From assembly GCA_905236615.1 (NCBI GenBank), contig CAJORC010000046.1:1-20427 (forward strand): DNA of 20,427 nucleotides. Direction: 5' to 3'. The stretch comes from an uncultured Lachnospiraceae bacterium (GTDB taxonomy: Bacteria > Bacillota > Clostridia > Lachnospirales > Lachnospiraceae). Below the pieces are notes generated by a model. The model was not told where the DNA came from. It did not search any database and saw nothing but the letters and a program-made list of their open reading frames with translations. Both the position numbers and the translations under genes were made by a program. Below, piece after piece: positions 1-7,663 of the stretch. Numbering within the stretch: position 1 is the first letter of the stretch; each line of letters begins with the position of its first letter.

Positions 1-13
1 AACTAAATAACAT

Positions 14-86
14 GAGATACTAGCTCAGTTGGTAGAGCACCTGACTTTTAATCAGGGTGTCGCGGGTTCAAATCCCGCGTGTCTCA
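14..86 (+). tRNA. tRNA-Lys (anticodon UUU)
   Basis: A complete cloverleaf can be folded. The 7-bp acceptor stem is 14-20 with 79-85, followed by discriminator A at 86. The D stem is GCTC/GAGC. The anticodon stem is CCTGA/TCAGG around the loop CTTTTAA, with anticodon TTT at 47-49. The variable loop is GTGTC, and a 5-bp T stem encloses TTCAAAT. The 3' CCA is not encoded (the bases after 86 are GTA), so it must be added after transcription, as is common in Firmicutes. The promoter lies outside the window. Confidence 0.97.
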
Positions 87-94
87 GTAAATTG

Positions 95-139
95 AAATAG
101 CAGAAGCTCTTCGGAAATAAGGGTTTCTGCTATTTTTTT
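95..139 (+). terminator. Rho-independent terminator of the tRNA gene
   Basis: A perfect 11-bp stem (95-105 with 125-135) is followed by an unbroken T run to 139, a textbook intrinsic terminator for the tRNA transcript. The kinase gene on the minus strand ends at 185 and converges on it. Read from the minus strand the hairpin has only a poor U tract, so it is at best a weak terminator in that direction. Confidence 0.9.
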
Positions 140-184
140 CATTAAAAGGGACTGGCTTTGAAAGATAATGTGAACTTCCTAAGC

Positions 185-1327
185 TTATAATATGACCGTA
201 AAACTGCATCCCTCGTTAGGAGCGGTATTAACGGATATTTCTCCTTTATTCATTTCAATGATACGTTTTACAACTGTCAGCCCCAGACCATTTCCCTCGG
301 TGGAGTGGGAGTGGTCTGCCTGATAGAATTTATCAAATATCCGGCTGACCGTATCTTCGTCCATTCCGATACCGTTGTCGGAAACAGTGAGTATGAGAGT
401 GCGGTTTTCATCTTCACTGCGTTTCAGGCTTATCCTGATATCTCCCTTTTTGGGCGAAAACTTGATGGCATTGTCTATCAGATTTATACAGACCTGGCTT
501 AAAAGGTTTGAGTCGCCATAAAAGCTTATCTCATCGAGGTCGATGTCAAAGCTTATATCTTTTTGTGACCACTTTGACTCGAGCATCAGGATGTCGCGTC
601 TTACCAGTTCGGCAAAATTAAAGTGACTGTTGCTTGTCTGTATAGTCTGTTTTTCGAGCTTGCTTAGATTAAGTACATTTTCTGAAAGGTTAGAGAGGCG
701 GTTAGATTCTTCTATAATTATGTCAAGGTAACTGTCGCGGTCTTCGTCTGAAAGATTTCCTGATTTCAGCAATTTGGCAAAACCTTTGATAGAGACGATC
801 GGGGTTTTGAATTCATGGGAAAAATTATTGATGAAATCGCTTTTGAACATCTCGTTGCTTTCGAGCTCTTCGGCAAGACGGTTGAGCGATGACGCAAGGG
901 TGAAAAATGGTTTGAAATTAATGTGTTTTTTATTTGTATCAAGCCTTACGCTGAAGTTGCCGTCAGCAAGAGAGTTGATGACTTCGACGAATGCTGAGAG
1001 CGGTCTTAAGGGAAGTTTTATGATGAAAAAGGCACATATGAGACCTGCGCTGATACATACCAGAAATAATATGCTTAAAAATATAATTACTGAGGATGTA
1101 ATGATATAGCCTCCGTCAGCTTTCCTTGCAGGGATATCTGAGTAGTGGGCTATCATGAAATAATAGGTGCTGATCGCTGAGAACGTCTGGGAAATGACCG
1201 ATGATATAAAGACGATAAGTCCTATGGACAGGGCCAGTTTGCGCTGAAGCTTTCTGGTCACGATATCCGAACGGTCTTTAATTGAATTTTCATTTTCGGT
1301 TGAAGTGTTTGTGCTCTGATAACTCAT
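185..1327 (-). CDS. Sensor histidine kinase of a two-component system
   Basis: A 380-aa membrane sensor kinase, predicted to phosphorylate the response regulator encoded just upstream. Two transmembrane segments (about residues 31-52 and 75-102) bracket a short extracellular loop of roughly 22 residues, too small for a classical ligand domain. This resembles intramembrane-sensing kinases that respond to envelope damage. A HAMP-like linker follows (about 103-155). The H-box FSHEFKTP puts the phospho-accepting His at 171. The N-box has N282 and N286, G1 is DNGIGM (317-322) and G2 is GNGLGL (345-350). I chose the ATG at 1327 because AAAAGGA lies about 10 nt upstream. The longer frame from 1378 would overlap the regulator and has no ribosome site. 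The gap to the regulator stop is 22 nt, so the two genes form one operon. The ligand is unknown; control of the divergent RND operon is inferred from position. Confidence 0.93.
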   Translation of the reverse strand: MSYQSTNTSTENENSIKDRSDIVTRKLQRKLALSIGLIVFISSVISQTFSAISTYYFMIAHYSDIPARKADGGYIITSSVIIFLSILFLVCISAGLICAFFIIKLPLRPLSAFVEVINSLADGNFSVRLDTNKKHINFKPFFTLASSLNRLAEELESNEMFKSDFINNFSHEFKTPIVSIKGFAKLLKSGNLSDEDRDSYLDIIIEESNRLSNLSENVLNLSKLEKQTIQTSNSHFNFAELVRRDILMLESKWSQKDISFDIDLDEISFYGDSNLLSQVCINLIDNAIKFSPKKGDIRISLKRSEDENRTLILTVSDNGIGMDEDTVSRIFDKFYQADHSHSTEGNGLGLTVVKRIIEMNKGEISVNTAPNEGCSFTVIL

Positions 1328-1349
1328 AATTAAATACATCCTTTTGGGT

Positions 1350-2027
1350 TTAGATTGTTTTAACGGCCCGGTATCCAAGGCCTCTTACGGTTTCTATCTT
1401 AAATTCATTGTAGTCTTCAAAACGTTTTCTGAGTCTGTTGATATGCACTGTGACTGTGCTGTCTCCGGATTCGGAATCCATTCCCCAGAATTCATCCATG
1501 AGCTGGAGTCTTGTAAATATCTTGCCCGGATAGGACAAAAGCTTGTATAATAATAGAAATTCTTTCTGGGGAAGCTGAACAGCTTCTTCACTGCCTCTTT
1601 TGACGCTGTAGCTGTCATAATCAAGGATAACGTCACCTATTTCCAGCAAATGCTCTGTAGTGATCTTTGAACGGCGGAGCAGGGCTTTTATCCTGAGCAG
1701 CATCTCTTCTTCGTCGAAAGGTTTCACCATATAATCATCTGTACCCAGCTTAAAGCCTTTTTTTATGTCCTCGGGGAGTGACTTTGCACTTACCATCAGG
1801 ATAGGCGTTGCGTCGTCAGTCAGACGGAATTCTTTTAAGAATGTATATCCGTCCATATGCGGCATCATAACATCAAGTATTATAAGGTCGATCTGCTGGG
1901 AGTCTGTCAGATTAAAGGCGTCCAGACCGTTTTCGGCAGTATATACGGAGTATCCGGAGTTTTTAAGTACTGCTTCCATAAGTCTGCGGGTATTTTTATC
2001 GTCTTCAACAACAAGAATATTAAACAT
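1350..2027 (-). CDS. OmpR/PhoB-family response regulator
   Basis: A 225-aa transcription regulator. The receiver domain (about 1-118) has the acidic pair D9/D10, the phospho-accepting D52 in LDVMMPHMDG, S80 in the Thr/Ser switch position and K102 in the conserved VKPF. A winged-helix DNA-binding domain fills about 128-225, ending in the family-typical VRGLGYR. Length and order are standard for the OmpR class, whose members bind tandem or inverted sites as dimers. The start at 2027 follows GGGAGG spaced 6 nt. It is the first gene of the regulator-kinase operon and is transcribed away from the RND operon. The shared upstream region carries repeats that may be its binding sites, which would suggest autoregulation plus control of the pump. 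That link is inference. Confidence 0.95.
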   Translation of the reverse strand: MFNILVVEDDKNTRRLMEAVLKNSGYSVYTAENGLDAFNLTDSQQIDLIILDVMMPHMDGYTFLKEFRLTDDATPILMVSAKSLPEDIKKGFKLGTDDYMVKPFDEEEMLLRIKALLRRSKITTEHLLEIGDVILDYDSYSVKRGSEEAVQLPQKEFLLLYKLLSYPGKIFTRLQLMDEFWGMDSESGDSTVTVHINRLRKRFEDYNEFKIETVRGLGYRAVKTI

Positions 2028-2210
2028 GATAGCCTCCCTTATTTATAAGCAATGATAAGTATATCTATGATTTCTAAAATAAAAATAAACTAATAATATT
2101 TTGGATAAAGTTTATTTTGTGTTTATGAACTTATCATATCATAGGTGGACAGTATGATAGAGATATTTTTACTATATAAATAAAGATTATTATTAAGGAG
2201 GAGCAGGGAA
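2028..2210. promoter_or_regulatory. Divergent control region with nested inverted repeats
   Basis: This 183-nt AT-rich gap separates the regulator and RND operons. The outer arms ATGATAAGT (2052-2060) and ACTTATCAT (2129-2137) are perfect inverses. A second pair is CTATGAT (2065-2071) with ATCATAG (2138-2144), and the inner arms AAAATAAACT (2082-2091) and AGTTTATTTT (2109-2118) are also perfect inverses. A possible rightward promoter is TTGGAT (2101-2106), 17 nt, TATGAA (2124-2129), whose elements lie inside or next to these arms. The adaptor gene has a strong ribosome site, AAGGAGGAG, at 2195-2203. The repeats are seen directly; operator function is inferred, and the promoter call is tentative. 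Confidence 0.5.
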
Positions 2211-3908
2211 TTGAAAAAAGCTAAGCTTTCTAAAATTCTGGCAATAACAATTTCAATAACTGTCGCTGCGTCTTTCATGACAGGATGCGGTGCATCGTCT
2301 GCGGCAGATGCAACTGAAGCAGAGGAAGAACTTGTAGTAGATGTTGAGACAACCAATCCCGGAACGGGAAATCTGAGCATAAGTTCAAATTTTGCGGCAA
2401 CAGTAGAAGCGGCAAGTGAGGTTACTGTTGTTCCTAAGGCTTCCGGGGAAGTTACCAGTAAGAACTTTGAAGTGGGAGACCATGTCAATGAGGGCGATCT
2501 GCTCTTTACTATAGATGACGAGTCAGCACAGATTTCGCTGGCACAGGCCCAGGCATCTGTTGCAAGTGCAAAGGCAAATGTTGATTCTTCAACGGCTGCA
2601 CAGCAGGCTTCACAGTATTCGGCCCTTGAAACTATCGGAACAATGTCGACTACCGAACAGCAGCTTGCAAATGCAGTGGATTCGGCGAAGGCAAATGTCC
2701 AGATTGCTGCCAATAATCTTGCCTCAGCTGCTGATACATCGGATTATTACGGAGACAAGGCCGGGGATTCGGGACACGATAAGAGCAAATATAAAAAGAA
2801 AGCCAATAAGCTTAAATCACTTATCGATGATTATTATGCCGCTTCCGGGGAACAGAAGGACAAGGTGCTTCAGGGTTCGGGATACAGCAATATAAGTTCT
2901 CTTGAGGCAGCTTATCAGACTTATAAGGATAAAGCCGAGAGCGCAGGTGACTCAAAGGATAATTACAATCTCCAGAGCAACACTTACGGATACAACGCTG
3001 CAAATGCCGAGCAGAATTATTATACGGCTCAGGAAGCAGAGGCACTGGCAGAAAAACAGCAGCAGGATTACGAAAATTATACAAAGGGAACTACGATAGC
3101 GGGAGTGCAGTCAAAGCTTGCATCCGCACAGGCAAGTGTTGATACTTCAAAAGCTTCGCTTGATCAGGCGAATGCAAGTCTCAGCAATGCGAAGCTTGCC
3201 CTTGAGAATACAAAGGTAACGGCTCCGGTCAGCGGAACCATAACAGAGATCAATGTGGATCTTCACAATATGGCATCAACCGGATCTACGGCTTATGTGA
3301 TCCAGAGTGATGCAAAGAATAAGATCGTATTTTATGTGGCGGAGGAAACCGCTGTGAATATGACTGTCGGAAATCCTGCAGTTGTTACAAAGAATGGCGT
3401 GGATTATGATGCCGCAATAACTTTTGTAGGAAAAACCGTTGATACGAACAAGAAGCTTTTCAAGGTAGAGGCAAGCACAGTTGGTTCCACCGATCTTGTA
3501 AACGGTTCGGATGTCAGGGTAAGGACTATCACAAGGGAGTCCAGAAATGCTCTTACAGTACCGGTGAGCAGCGTTTATTATGATGGTGAACAGGCTTATG
3601 TTTATGTGAATGATAACGGTGTGGCCGCGATCAGGAATATTACGGTCGGAATTACAGGCGAGAGTGAAGTTGAGGTCAAATCAGGGCTCAGCAGTGATGA
3701 TGAAATAATAACAAGCTATTCAACACAGCTGAACGAAGGCGTAAAGCTTTCTGCAAAAAATAAAAGCTCTGCTAAGGCAAAAGAGGATGATGGGAAGAAG
3801 GATACGGCAGCTGATATGAAGAATCTTTCAGCGGGGGAGGCTGCGCTGGGAACAGATACGCTTTCGGTGAATGAGATCTCTGCTGAAGATTTGGAGGCAA
3901 ACAGCTAA
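2211..3908 (+). CDS. RND efflux periplasmic-adaptor-type lipoprotein (membrane fusion protein)
   Basis: A 565-aa adaptor subunit that should work with the pump encoded next. The start is TTG at 2211 behind AAGGAGGAG. A lipoprotein signal with FMTGC places the lipidated Cys at 26, consistent with anchoring on the outer face of a single-membrane cell. The two halves of a biotinyl-lipoyl-like domain lie at about 72-103 (KASGEVTSKNFEVGDHVNEG) and 334-365 (VTAPVSGTITEI). Between them is an Ala/Gln/Ser-rich helical hairpin (about 104-335). The hairpin is interrupted at about 176-265 by a Tyr/Lys/Asp-rich stretch, which makes the protein longer than usual adaptors. A beta-barrel and a membrane-proximal domain follow to about 515, then a charged tail. 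The stop overlaps the pump start by one base (TAATG), so the two are probably translationally coupled. Confidence 0.92.
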   Translation: MKKAKLSKILAITISITVAASFMTGCGASSAADATEAEEELVVDVETTNPGTGNLSISSNFAATVEAASEVTVVPKASGEVTSKNFEVGDHVNEGDLLFTIDDESAQISLAQAQASVASAKANVDSSTAAQQASQYSALETIGTMSTTEQQLANAVDSAKANVQIAANNLASAADTSDYYGDKAGDSGHDKSKYKKKANKLKSLIDDYYAASGEQKDKVLQGSGYSNISSLEAAYQTYKDKAESAGDSKDNYNLQSNTYGYNAANAEQNYYTAQEAEALAEKQQQDYENYTKGTTIAGVQSKLASAQASVDTSKASLDQANASLSNAKLALENTKVTAPVSGTITEINVDLHNMASTGSTAYVIQSDAKNKIVFYVAEETAVNMTVGNPAVVTKNGVDYDAAITFVGKTVDTNKKLFKVEASTVGSTDLVNGSDVRVRTITRESRNALTVPVSSVYYDGEQAYVYVNDNGVAAIRNITVGITGESEVEVKSGLSSDDEIITSYSTQLNEGVKLSAKNKSSAKAKEDDGKKDTAADMKNLSAGEAALGTDTLSVNEISAEDLEANS

Positions 3909-6900
3909 TGAAGGGAATAGTAAGAGGAGCACTGAATAAGCCCGTTACGGTTGCGGTTGCGATAATGGGCCTGGTGCTTTTTGCAATAGTTTCGATATCG
4001 AATATTTCGCTGAGACTCATGCCGGATATGTCGATACCTTACATGGTAGTACAGGCGACTTATGCAGGGGCATCTCCTGAGGAAGTGGATGAGCTTCTTA
4101 TTTCACCTATAAATGATAAGATACAGTCAATAAGCGGACTGAAAACGGCAACTGCAAATTCAAATGAAAATTACGGATACATCCTTATGCAGTTTGAATA
4201 TGGAACTGACATGGATGATGCCTATGACGATGTAAAGACAGCAATAGACAGTATAAAGTCAACTTTTCCGGATGATGCGTCTGATCCCACGATAATGGAG
4301 ATCGACATGGATTCTTCGGATGATATGACCATTTCCATAACGTCAGAGTCCGGTGATACGGATATCCTGTCACTGGTTGATACTTATATAGAGCCGGAGC
4401 TCAGGACAGCGACAGCTCTTGCGGATGTTACCACTACGGGCGGAGATGAAAAATACATAAGGGTAAAGGTTGTTCCCGAATATCTGGAGCAGTATGGCCT
4501 GAATATTTCATCTGTGGCAAGTGCCATTTCAGCGGTAAACTTTTCGATGCCTACAGGCTCGGCAAAATACGGAAATCAGAAATTAAATCTTTCGACAGAG
4601 GTTAAATATGAGACCATAGACCAGCTTGAACAGGTCCCGATAGAGACAAGTTCAGGCGAGATCATTCATGTTGCAGATCTGGCAACAGTAAGCTATGCGG
4701 TTTCGGACAAAACATCTCTTTCGAGATATGACGGAAAAGACAATGTCAGTATCGGCTTAAAGAGAAAGCAGTCATCAACTTCCGTTGAGCTTTCGAGACA
4801 GGTTAAAAAGATAATAGAAAACCTGAGACAGGAATATCCGAATTTGAGTATTGAGGTAGTAAATGATGCCTCAGATACGATCATAGAGTCACTGCAGTCG
4901 GTAGCCGTAACTGTTGTGGAAGCTGTAGGACTTGCAATGATCGTTCTCTTCCTCTTCTTCGGAGATATAAAAGCTGCGATGATAGTAGGAAGTTCTATGC
5001 CGATCTCCCTTCTGGCGACAGTCATACTTATGAATTCCATGAATCTGTCGTTAAACGTAGTCACGATGAACTCGCTGGTTCTGGGAATAGGTATGATGAC
5101 CGATAATGCGGTCGTTGTAATAGAGATGTGTTTCAGAAAACGTGATGAGGGCATGAGTTTCATGAATGCCGCTTACGAAGGAACAAATATCGTTATGAAC
5201 TCGGTTATAGGTTCGACTATAACAACTGTAGTCGTTTACCTGCCGCTGGCTACCATGAGCGGACTTTCGGGACAGATGTTCAAGCAGCTCGGCTTTACAA
5301 TCATCTTTACTCTGGTGAGCTCGCTGATATCGGCGATAACACTGGTTCCTGTTTTCTTTAATCTGTATAAACCTGCAGAAAAGAAAGATATACCGATAAA
5401 CAGGATCCTTGCTGTGATCTCAAAGTTCTATGAGAAACAGTTAAGAAGATTCCTTAAGTGGAAGAAAACAGTCGTAGTTGTCTCCATACTTCTGCTGGTA
5501 CTGACGGGATTTCTTGCGTCCAGGCTCAAGACACAGCTCATGAGCAGTACTGACGAAGGTGTTGTAGACGTATCTGTCTCCTTCAGGAATAATCTTGCCT
5601 TAGAGGAGATGGACAAAGTCATGGTCCAGCTGGAAGACTATGTTAAGAATTCGGGAGAGATCGATGACTACACCACGACGATAACCCAGTCATCAGCAAC
5701 AGGTAGTATCGCAGCTTATGTGTCGGACGACGAAAAGAAATCCACACAGATGATAGTTGATGAATGGAATGAGGCGTTAAGAGGTTTCTCGCCTTACTGC
5801 GAGATAAAATGTGCGTCGGGTTCTACAATCGGTACGGGCTCCATGGCAGCTTCAAATACAAAGGAATATGACATAGTCAGTGAAGACTATGAAGCACTTA
5901 AAGCGACCGCGGACCAGATAAAAGAGCTTATGCTCAATACGAACGGAGTGCTCAGTGCTGAGTCATCGCTTGCCGAAGCCGGAACTAAGGTCGCTGTAAA
6001 GATCGATCCTGTTATGGCTGAGAACAGGGGATTTACTCCCAGCAGCCTTGCAAGCAAGATATATCTCAATATGGAAGGCTCGACACCGGTCAAGGATGTC
6101 CTGATAGGAGAAAACAAGTATGACATCAAGGTTAATTATCCTGATGAATTCTTTGAGAATGTTTCAGACGTTGAAAGCATGACTTTTGCAAATTCACAGG
6201 GAGAGAATGTTCCTCTGACTGAGATCGCAGAGATAAAGCTTTCGTCTGCAGCCACTTCTATCGTAAGAAAAGACGGCAAGTATAAGGCTACGATAACCGC
6301 GACCATGACTTCGGCAAATCTTGACAGTGTAACGGAAGTGCTGGATAAGAAGATAAGGAACATGGAGATGCCCGATTCCGTAAACTTTACTACGAATGCA
6401 CAGTCAGAAATGATGGCATCCGAGTTCTCGGCTATCGGACAGGCAATAGTTATCGCATTCTTCCTTGTATTTGCGGTAATGGCAATACAGTTTGAGTCGG
6501 TGATATATTCATTCCTCGTTATGTTCTGTGTACCTTTTGCGGCAATAGGATCGGTTATCTTCCTTCTCATAATGAATGCGAAGATCTCAATGTCTTCACT
6601 TATGGGTATACTGATGCTTGGAGGTATCGTTGTTAATAACGGTATTATCCTTATTGATATGGCAATGCAGAATAAAAAGAGCGGAATGGAAACCTATGAT
6701 GCGCTGATTGACGCAGGTACAGGCCGTATGAGACCTATCTTCATCACGACTCTTACCACAGAACTTGCCATGATACCCGTAGCTTTCGGTTTTGCGAAAA
6801 ACTCGGAAAATATGGCCGGTATGGCGATAGTTATGGTAGGCGGACTTCTTGCATCGACAATACTGACACTGCTCTTCCTGCCGACCTTCTTCCTTATCAT

Positions 6901-7069
6901 AGAGAATATAAGGGATAAGCGTAAGGCACGTAAGCAGATGAGGCTTGATAAGAAGATTGCAAAAAAGGATAAAAAAGCAGCTGAAAGGGCAGCGGGAAAG
7001 GATGATAACGAATCTTCGGCACCTCGGGCTACATGGTTCAGAAAGCCTGATGATGACGACGATGAATGA
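3908..7069 (+). CDS. RND-family efflux transporter (AcrB/HAE1-like) permease
   Basis: A 1053-aa proton-driven exporter of the AcrB/HAE1 type, full length for the family. The N-terminal helix leads into the conserved porter start (MPDMSIPYMVVQATYAGASPEEVDE). Two sets of transmembrane helices surround two large extracellular loops (about 40-330 and 545-840). In the first repeat the helix-4 motif is GIGMMTDNAVVVIEM, with D399 at the position of AcrB D407 and N400 in place of D408. The second repeat has GGIVVNNGIILIDM, with Asn where AcrB has K940, while the following RPIFITTLTT keeps the Arg/Thr region. The C-terminus is a Lys-rich then Asp-rich cytoplasmic tail. No TolC-like gene is nearby, as expected for a monoderm. 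The substrate is unknown; drug, lipid or peptide export is possible. Confidence 0.94.
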   Translation: MKGIVRGALNKPVTVAVAIMGLVLFAIVSISNISLRLMPDMSIPYMVVQATYAGASPEEVDELLISPINDKIQSISGLKTATANSNENYGYILMQFEYGTDMDDAYDDVKTAIDSIKSTFPDDASDPTIMEIDMDSSDDMTISITSESGDTDILSLVDTYIEPELRTATALADVTTTGGDEKYIRVKVVPEYLEQYGLNISSVASAISAVNFSMPTGSAKYGNQKLNLSTEVKYETIDQLEQVPIETSSGEIIHVADLATVSYAVSDKTSLSRYDGKDNVSIGLKRKQSSTSVELSRQVKKIIENLRQEYPNLSIEVVNDASDTIIESLQSVAVTVVEAVGLAMIVLFLFFGDIKAAMIVGSSMPISLLATVILMNSMNLSLNVVTMNSLVLGIGMMTDNAVVVIEMCFRKRDEGMSFMNAAYEGTNIVMNSVIGSTITTVVVYLPLATMSGLSGQMFKQLGFTIIFTLVSSLISAITLVPVFFNLYKPAEKKDIPINRILAVISKFYEKQLRRFLKWKKTVVVVSILLLVLTGFLASRLKTQLMSSTDEGVVDVSVSFRNNLALEEMDKVMVQLEDYVKNSGEIDDYTTTITQSSATGSIAAYVSDDEKKSTQMIVDEWNEALRGFSPYCEIKCASGSTIGTGSMAASNTKEYDIVSEDYEALKATADQIKELMLNTNGVLSAESSLAEAGTKVAVKIDPVMAENRGFTPSSLASKIYLNMEGSTPVKDVLIGENKYDIKVNYPDEFFENVSDVESMTFANSQGENVPLTEIAEIKLSSAATSIVRKDGKYKATITATMTSANLDSVTEVLDKKIRNMEMPDSVNFTTNAQSEMMASEFSAIGQAIVIAFFLVFAVMAIQFESVIYSFLVMFCVPFAAIGSVIFLLIMNAKISMSSLMGILMLGGIVVNNGIILIDMAMQNKKSGMETYDALIDAGTGRMRPIFITTLTTELAMIPVAFGFAKNSENMAGMAIVMVGGLLASTILTLLFLPTFFLIIENIRDKRKARKQMRLDKKIAKKDKKAAERAAGKDDNESSAPRATWFRKPDDDDDE

Positions 7070-7095
7070 TGAATTATTATAATTTTCCCTGAATC

Positions 7096-7139
7096 AAAAA
7101 CACCTTCGGAAATGATAAAAATCCGAAGGTGTTTTTTTT
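7096..7139. terminator. Bidirectional Rho-independent terminator
   Basis: A perfect 15-bp stem (7096-7110 with 7122-7136, core CACCTTCGGA) is flanked by A5 on the left and a T run to 7139 on the right, so it can end transcripts from both sides. It closes the RND operon on the plus strand. The minus-strand gene has its stop codon at 7138-7140, directly at the edge of the hairpin. Confidence 0.9.
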
Positions 7140-7479
7140 ATCCGTTTTCGTTCTCGCGAATGATATTGGCGGTAGGAACTGAAATAAGGGCACTGTTTGT
7201 AAGGTCAATAATATTATAATAGGGTTTTCCGAACATTGAACGCGGCCCCAGAAGACGGCAGGGACGTATTTCCGGTATTCCGCCGCTTGCCTTAAGGAAT
7301 TCGGACTGGGTGGAGTATTTTCCGGGTTTGCCGCAATAGGAGGTTATCGGAGAACCGCTGTTATCCAGGAGCCATTCTTCTACGTCGGCATACTGAATGA
7401 GCTTATTGTCGCTGATTTCGCGGAGAAAGCTTGCGAGTTCTTCAGTGGTCATCTGTTTTATCATTTCCTCTTTGGTCAT
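7138..7479 (-). CDS. Uncharacterised 113-aa protein
   Basis: I do not recognise this protein. The start at 7479 is chosen because AAGGAGG sits 8 nt upstream; the frame is open to 7545, but the earlier ATGs lack a ribosome site. The N-terminal third (MTKEEMIKQMTTEELASFL) reads as an amphipathic, acidic helical segment of a kind seen in many small phage and Firmicute proteins. It is followed by VEEWLLDNSG, then a Gly/Pro/Ser-rich middle and a C-terminal part (YYNIIDLTNSALISVPTA) that looks like beta strands. There is no signal peptide or transmembrane segment, and there are only two Cys, too far apart for an obvious metal site. It stands alone on the minus strand between a bidirectional terminator and the divergent metA, so it probably has its own promoter. 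The clean ribosome site and terminator argue that it is a real gene. Confidence 0.75.
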   Translation of the reverse strand: MTKEEMIKQMTTEELASFLREISDNKLIQYADVEEWLLDNSGSPITSYCGKPGKYSTQSEFLKASGGIPEIRPCRLLGPRSMFGKPYYNIIDLTNSALISVPTANIIRENENG

Positions 7480-7663
7480 ATAAGTTGCCTCCTTGGAATA
7501 TATTTGGAAAGTCATCGTTATTCTCTGATAATAAAATAATATCATGAATTTCGATTAATTATTGTATATAAGAAGGTGCACTTAAGCCATAATCTACTTG
7601 AATTTGAGGATTTATGGTGCTAAGATGTTTCTATATTTTTCGCAGAATTGGGAGGATAAGAAG
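7480..7663. promoter_or_regulatory. Divergent intergenic region; possible structured metA leader
   Basis: This 184-nt AT-rich gap lies between the 113-aa gene and metA. TATATA at 7565-7570 is a possible -10 for metA, but I see no convincing -35. Downstream, GCCATAA (7586-7592) can pair with TTATGGT (7612-7618), and GCAC (7578-7581) with GTGC (7617-7620), giving alternative small hairpins in the presumed leader. No S-box or T-box consensus is present. metA has GGGAGG at 7650-7655, 8 nt before its ATG. Nothing else is recognisable. Confidence 0.35.

Noticed and set aside
1328..1378. A longer sensor kinase starting at 1378 or 1339
   Set aside because: These starts overlap or abut the regulator stop and lack a spaced ribosome site, whereas the ATG at 1327 has AAAAGGA at a good distance.
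2123..2713. A 196-codon open frame on the minus strand within the adaptor gene
   Set aside because: It is the antisense shadow of an Ala/Ser/Gln-rich coding region, has low-complexity Ala/Ser content and covers the control region; no ribosome site or family pattern.
6136..6570. A 144-codon minus-strand open frame within the RND pump gene
   Set aside because: It runs opposite a clearly conserved transporter segment and has no start signal; a by-product of the codon pattern on the other strand.
7546..7663. A SAM riboswitch (S-box) or T-box upstream of metA
   Set aside because: I looked for the S-box core and the T-box AGGGTGG-type element and found neither; only small unrelated hairpins are present.
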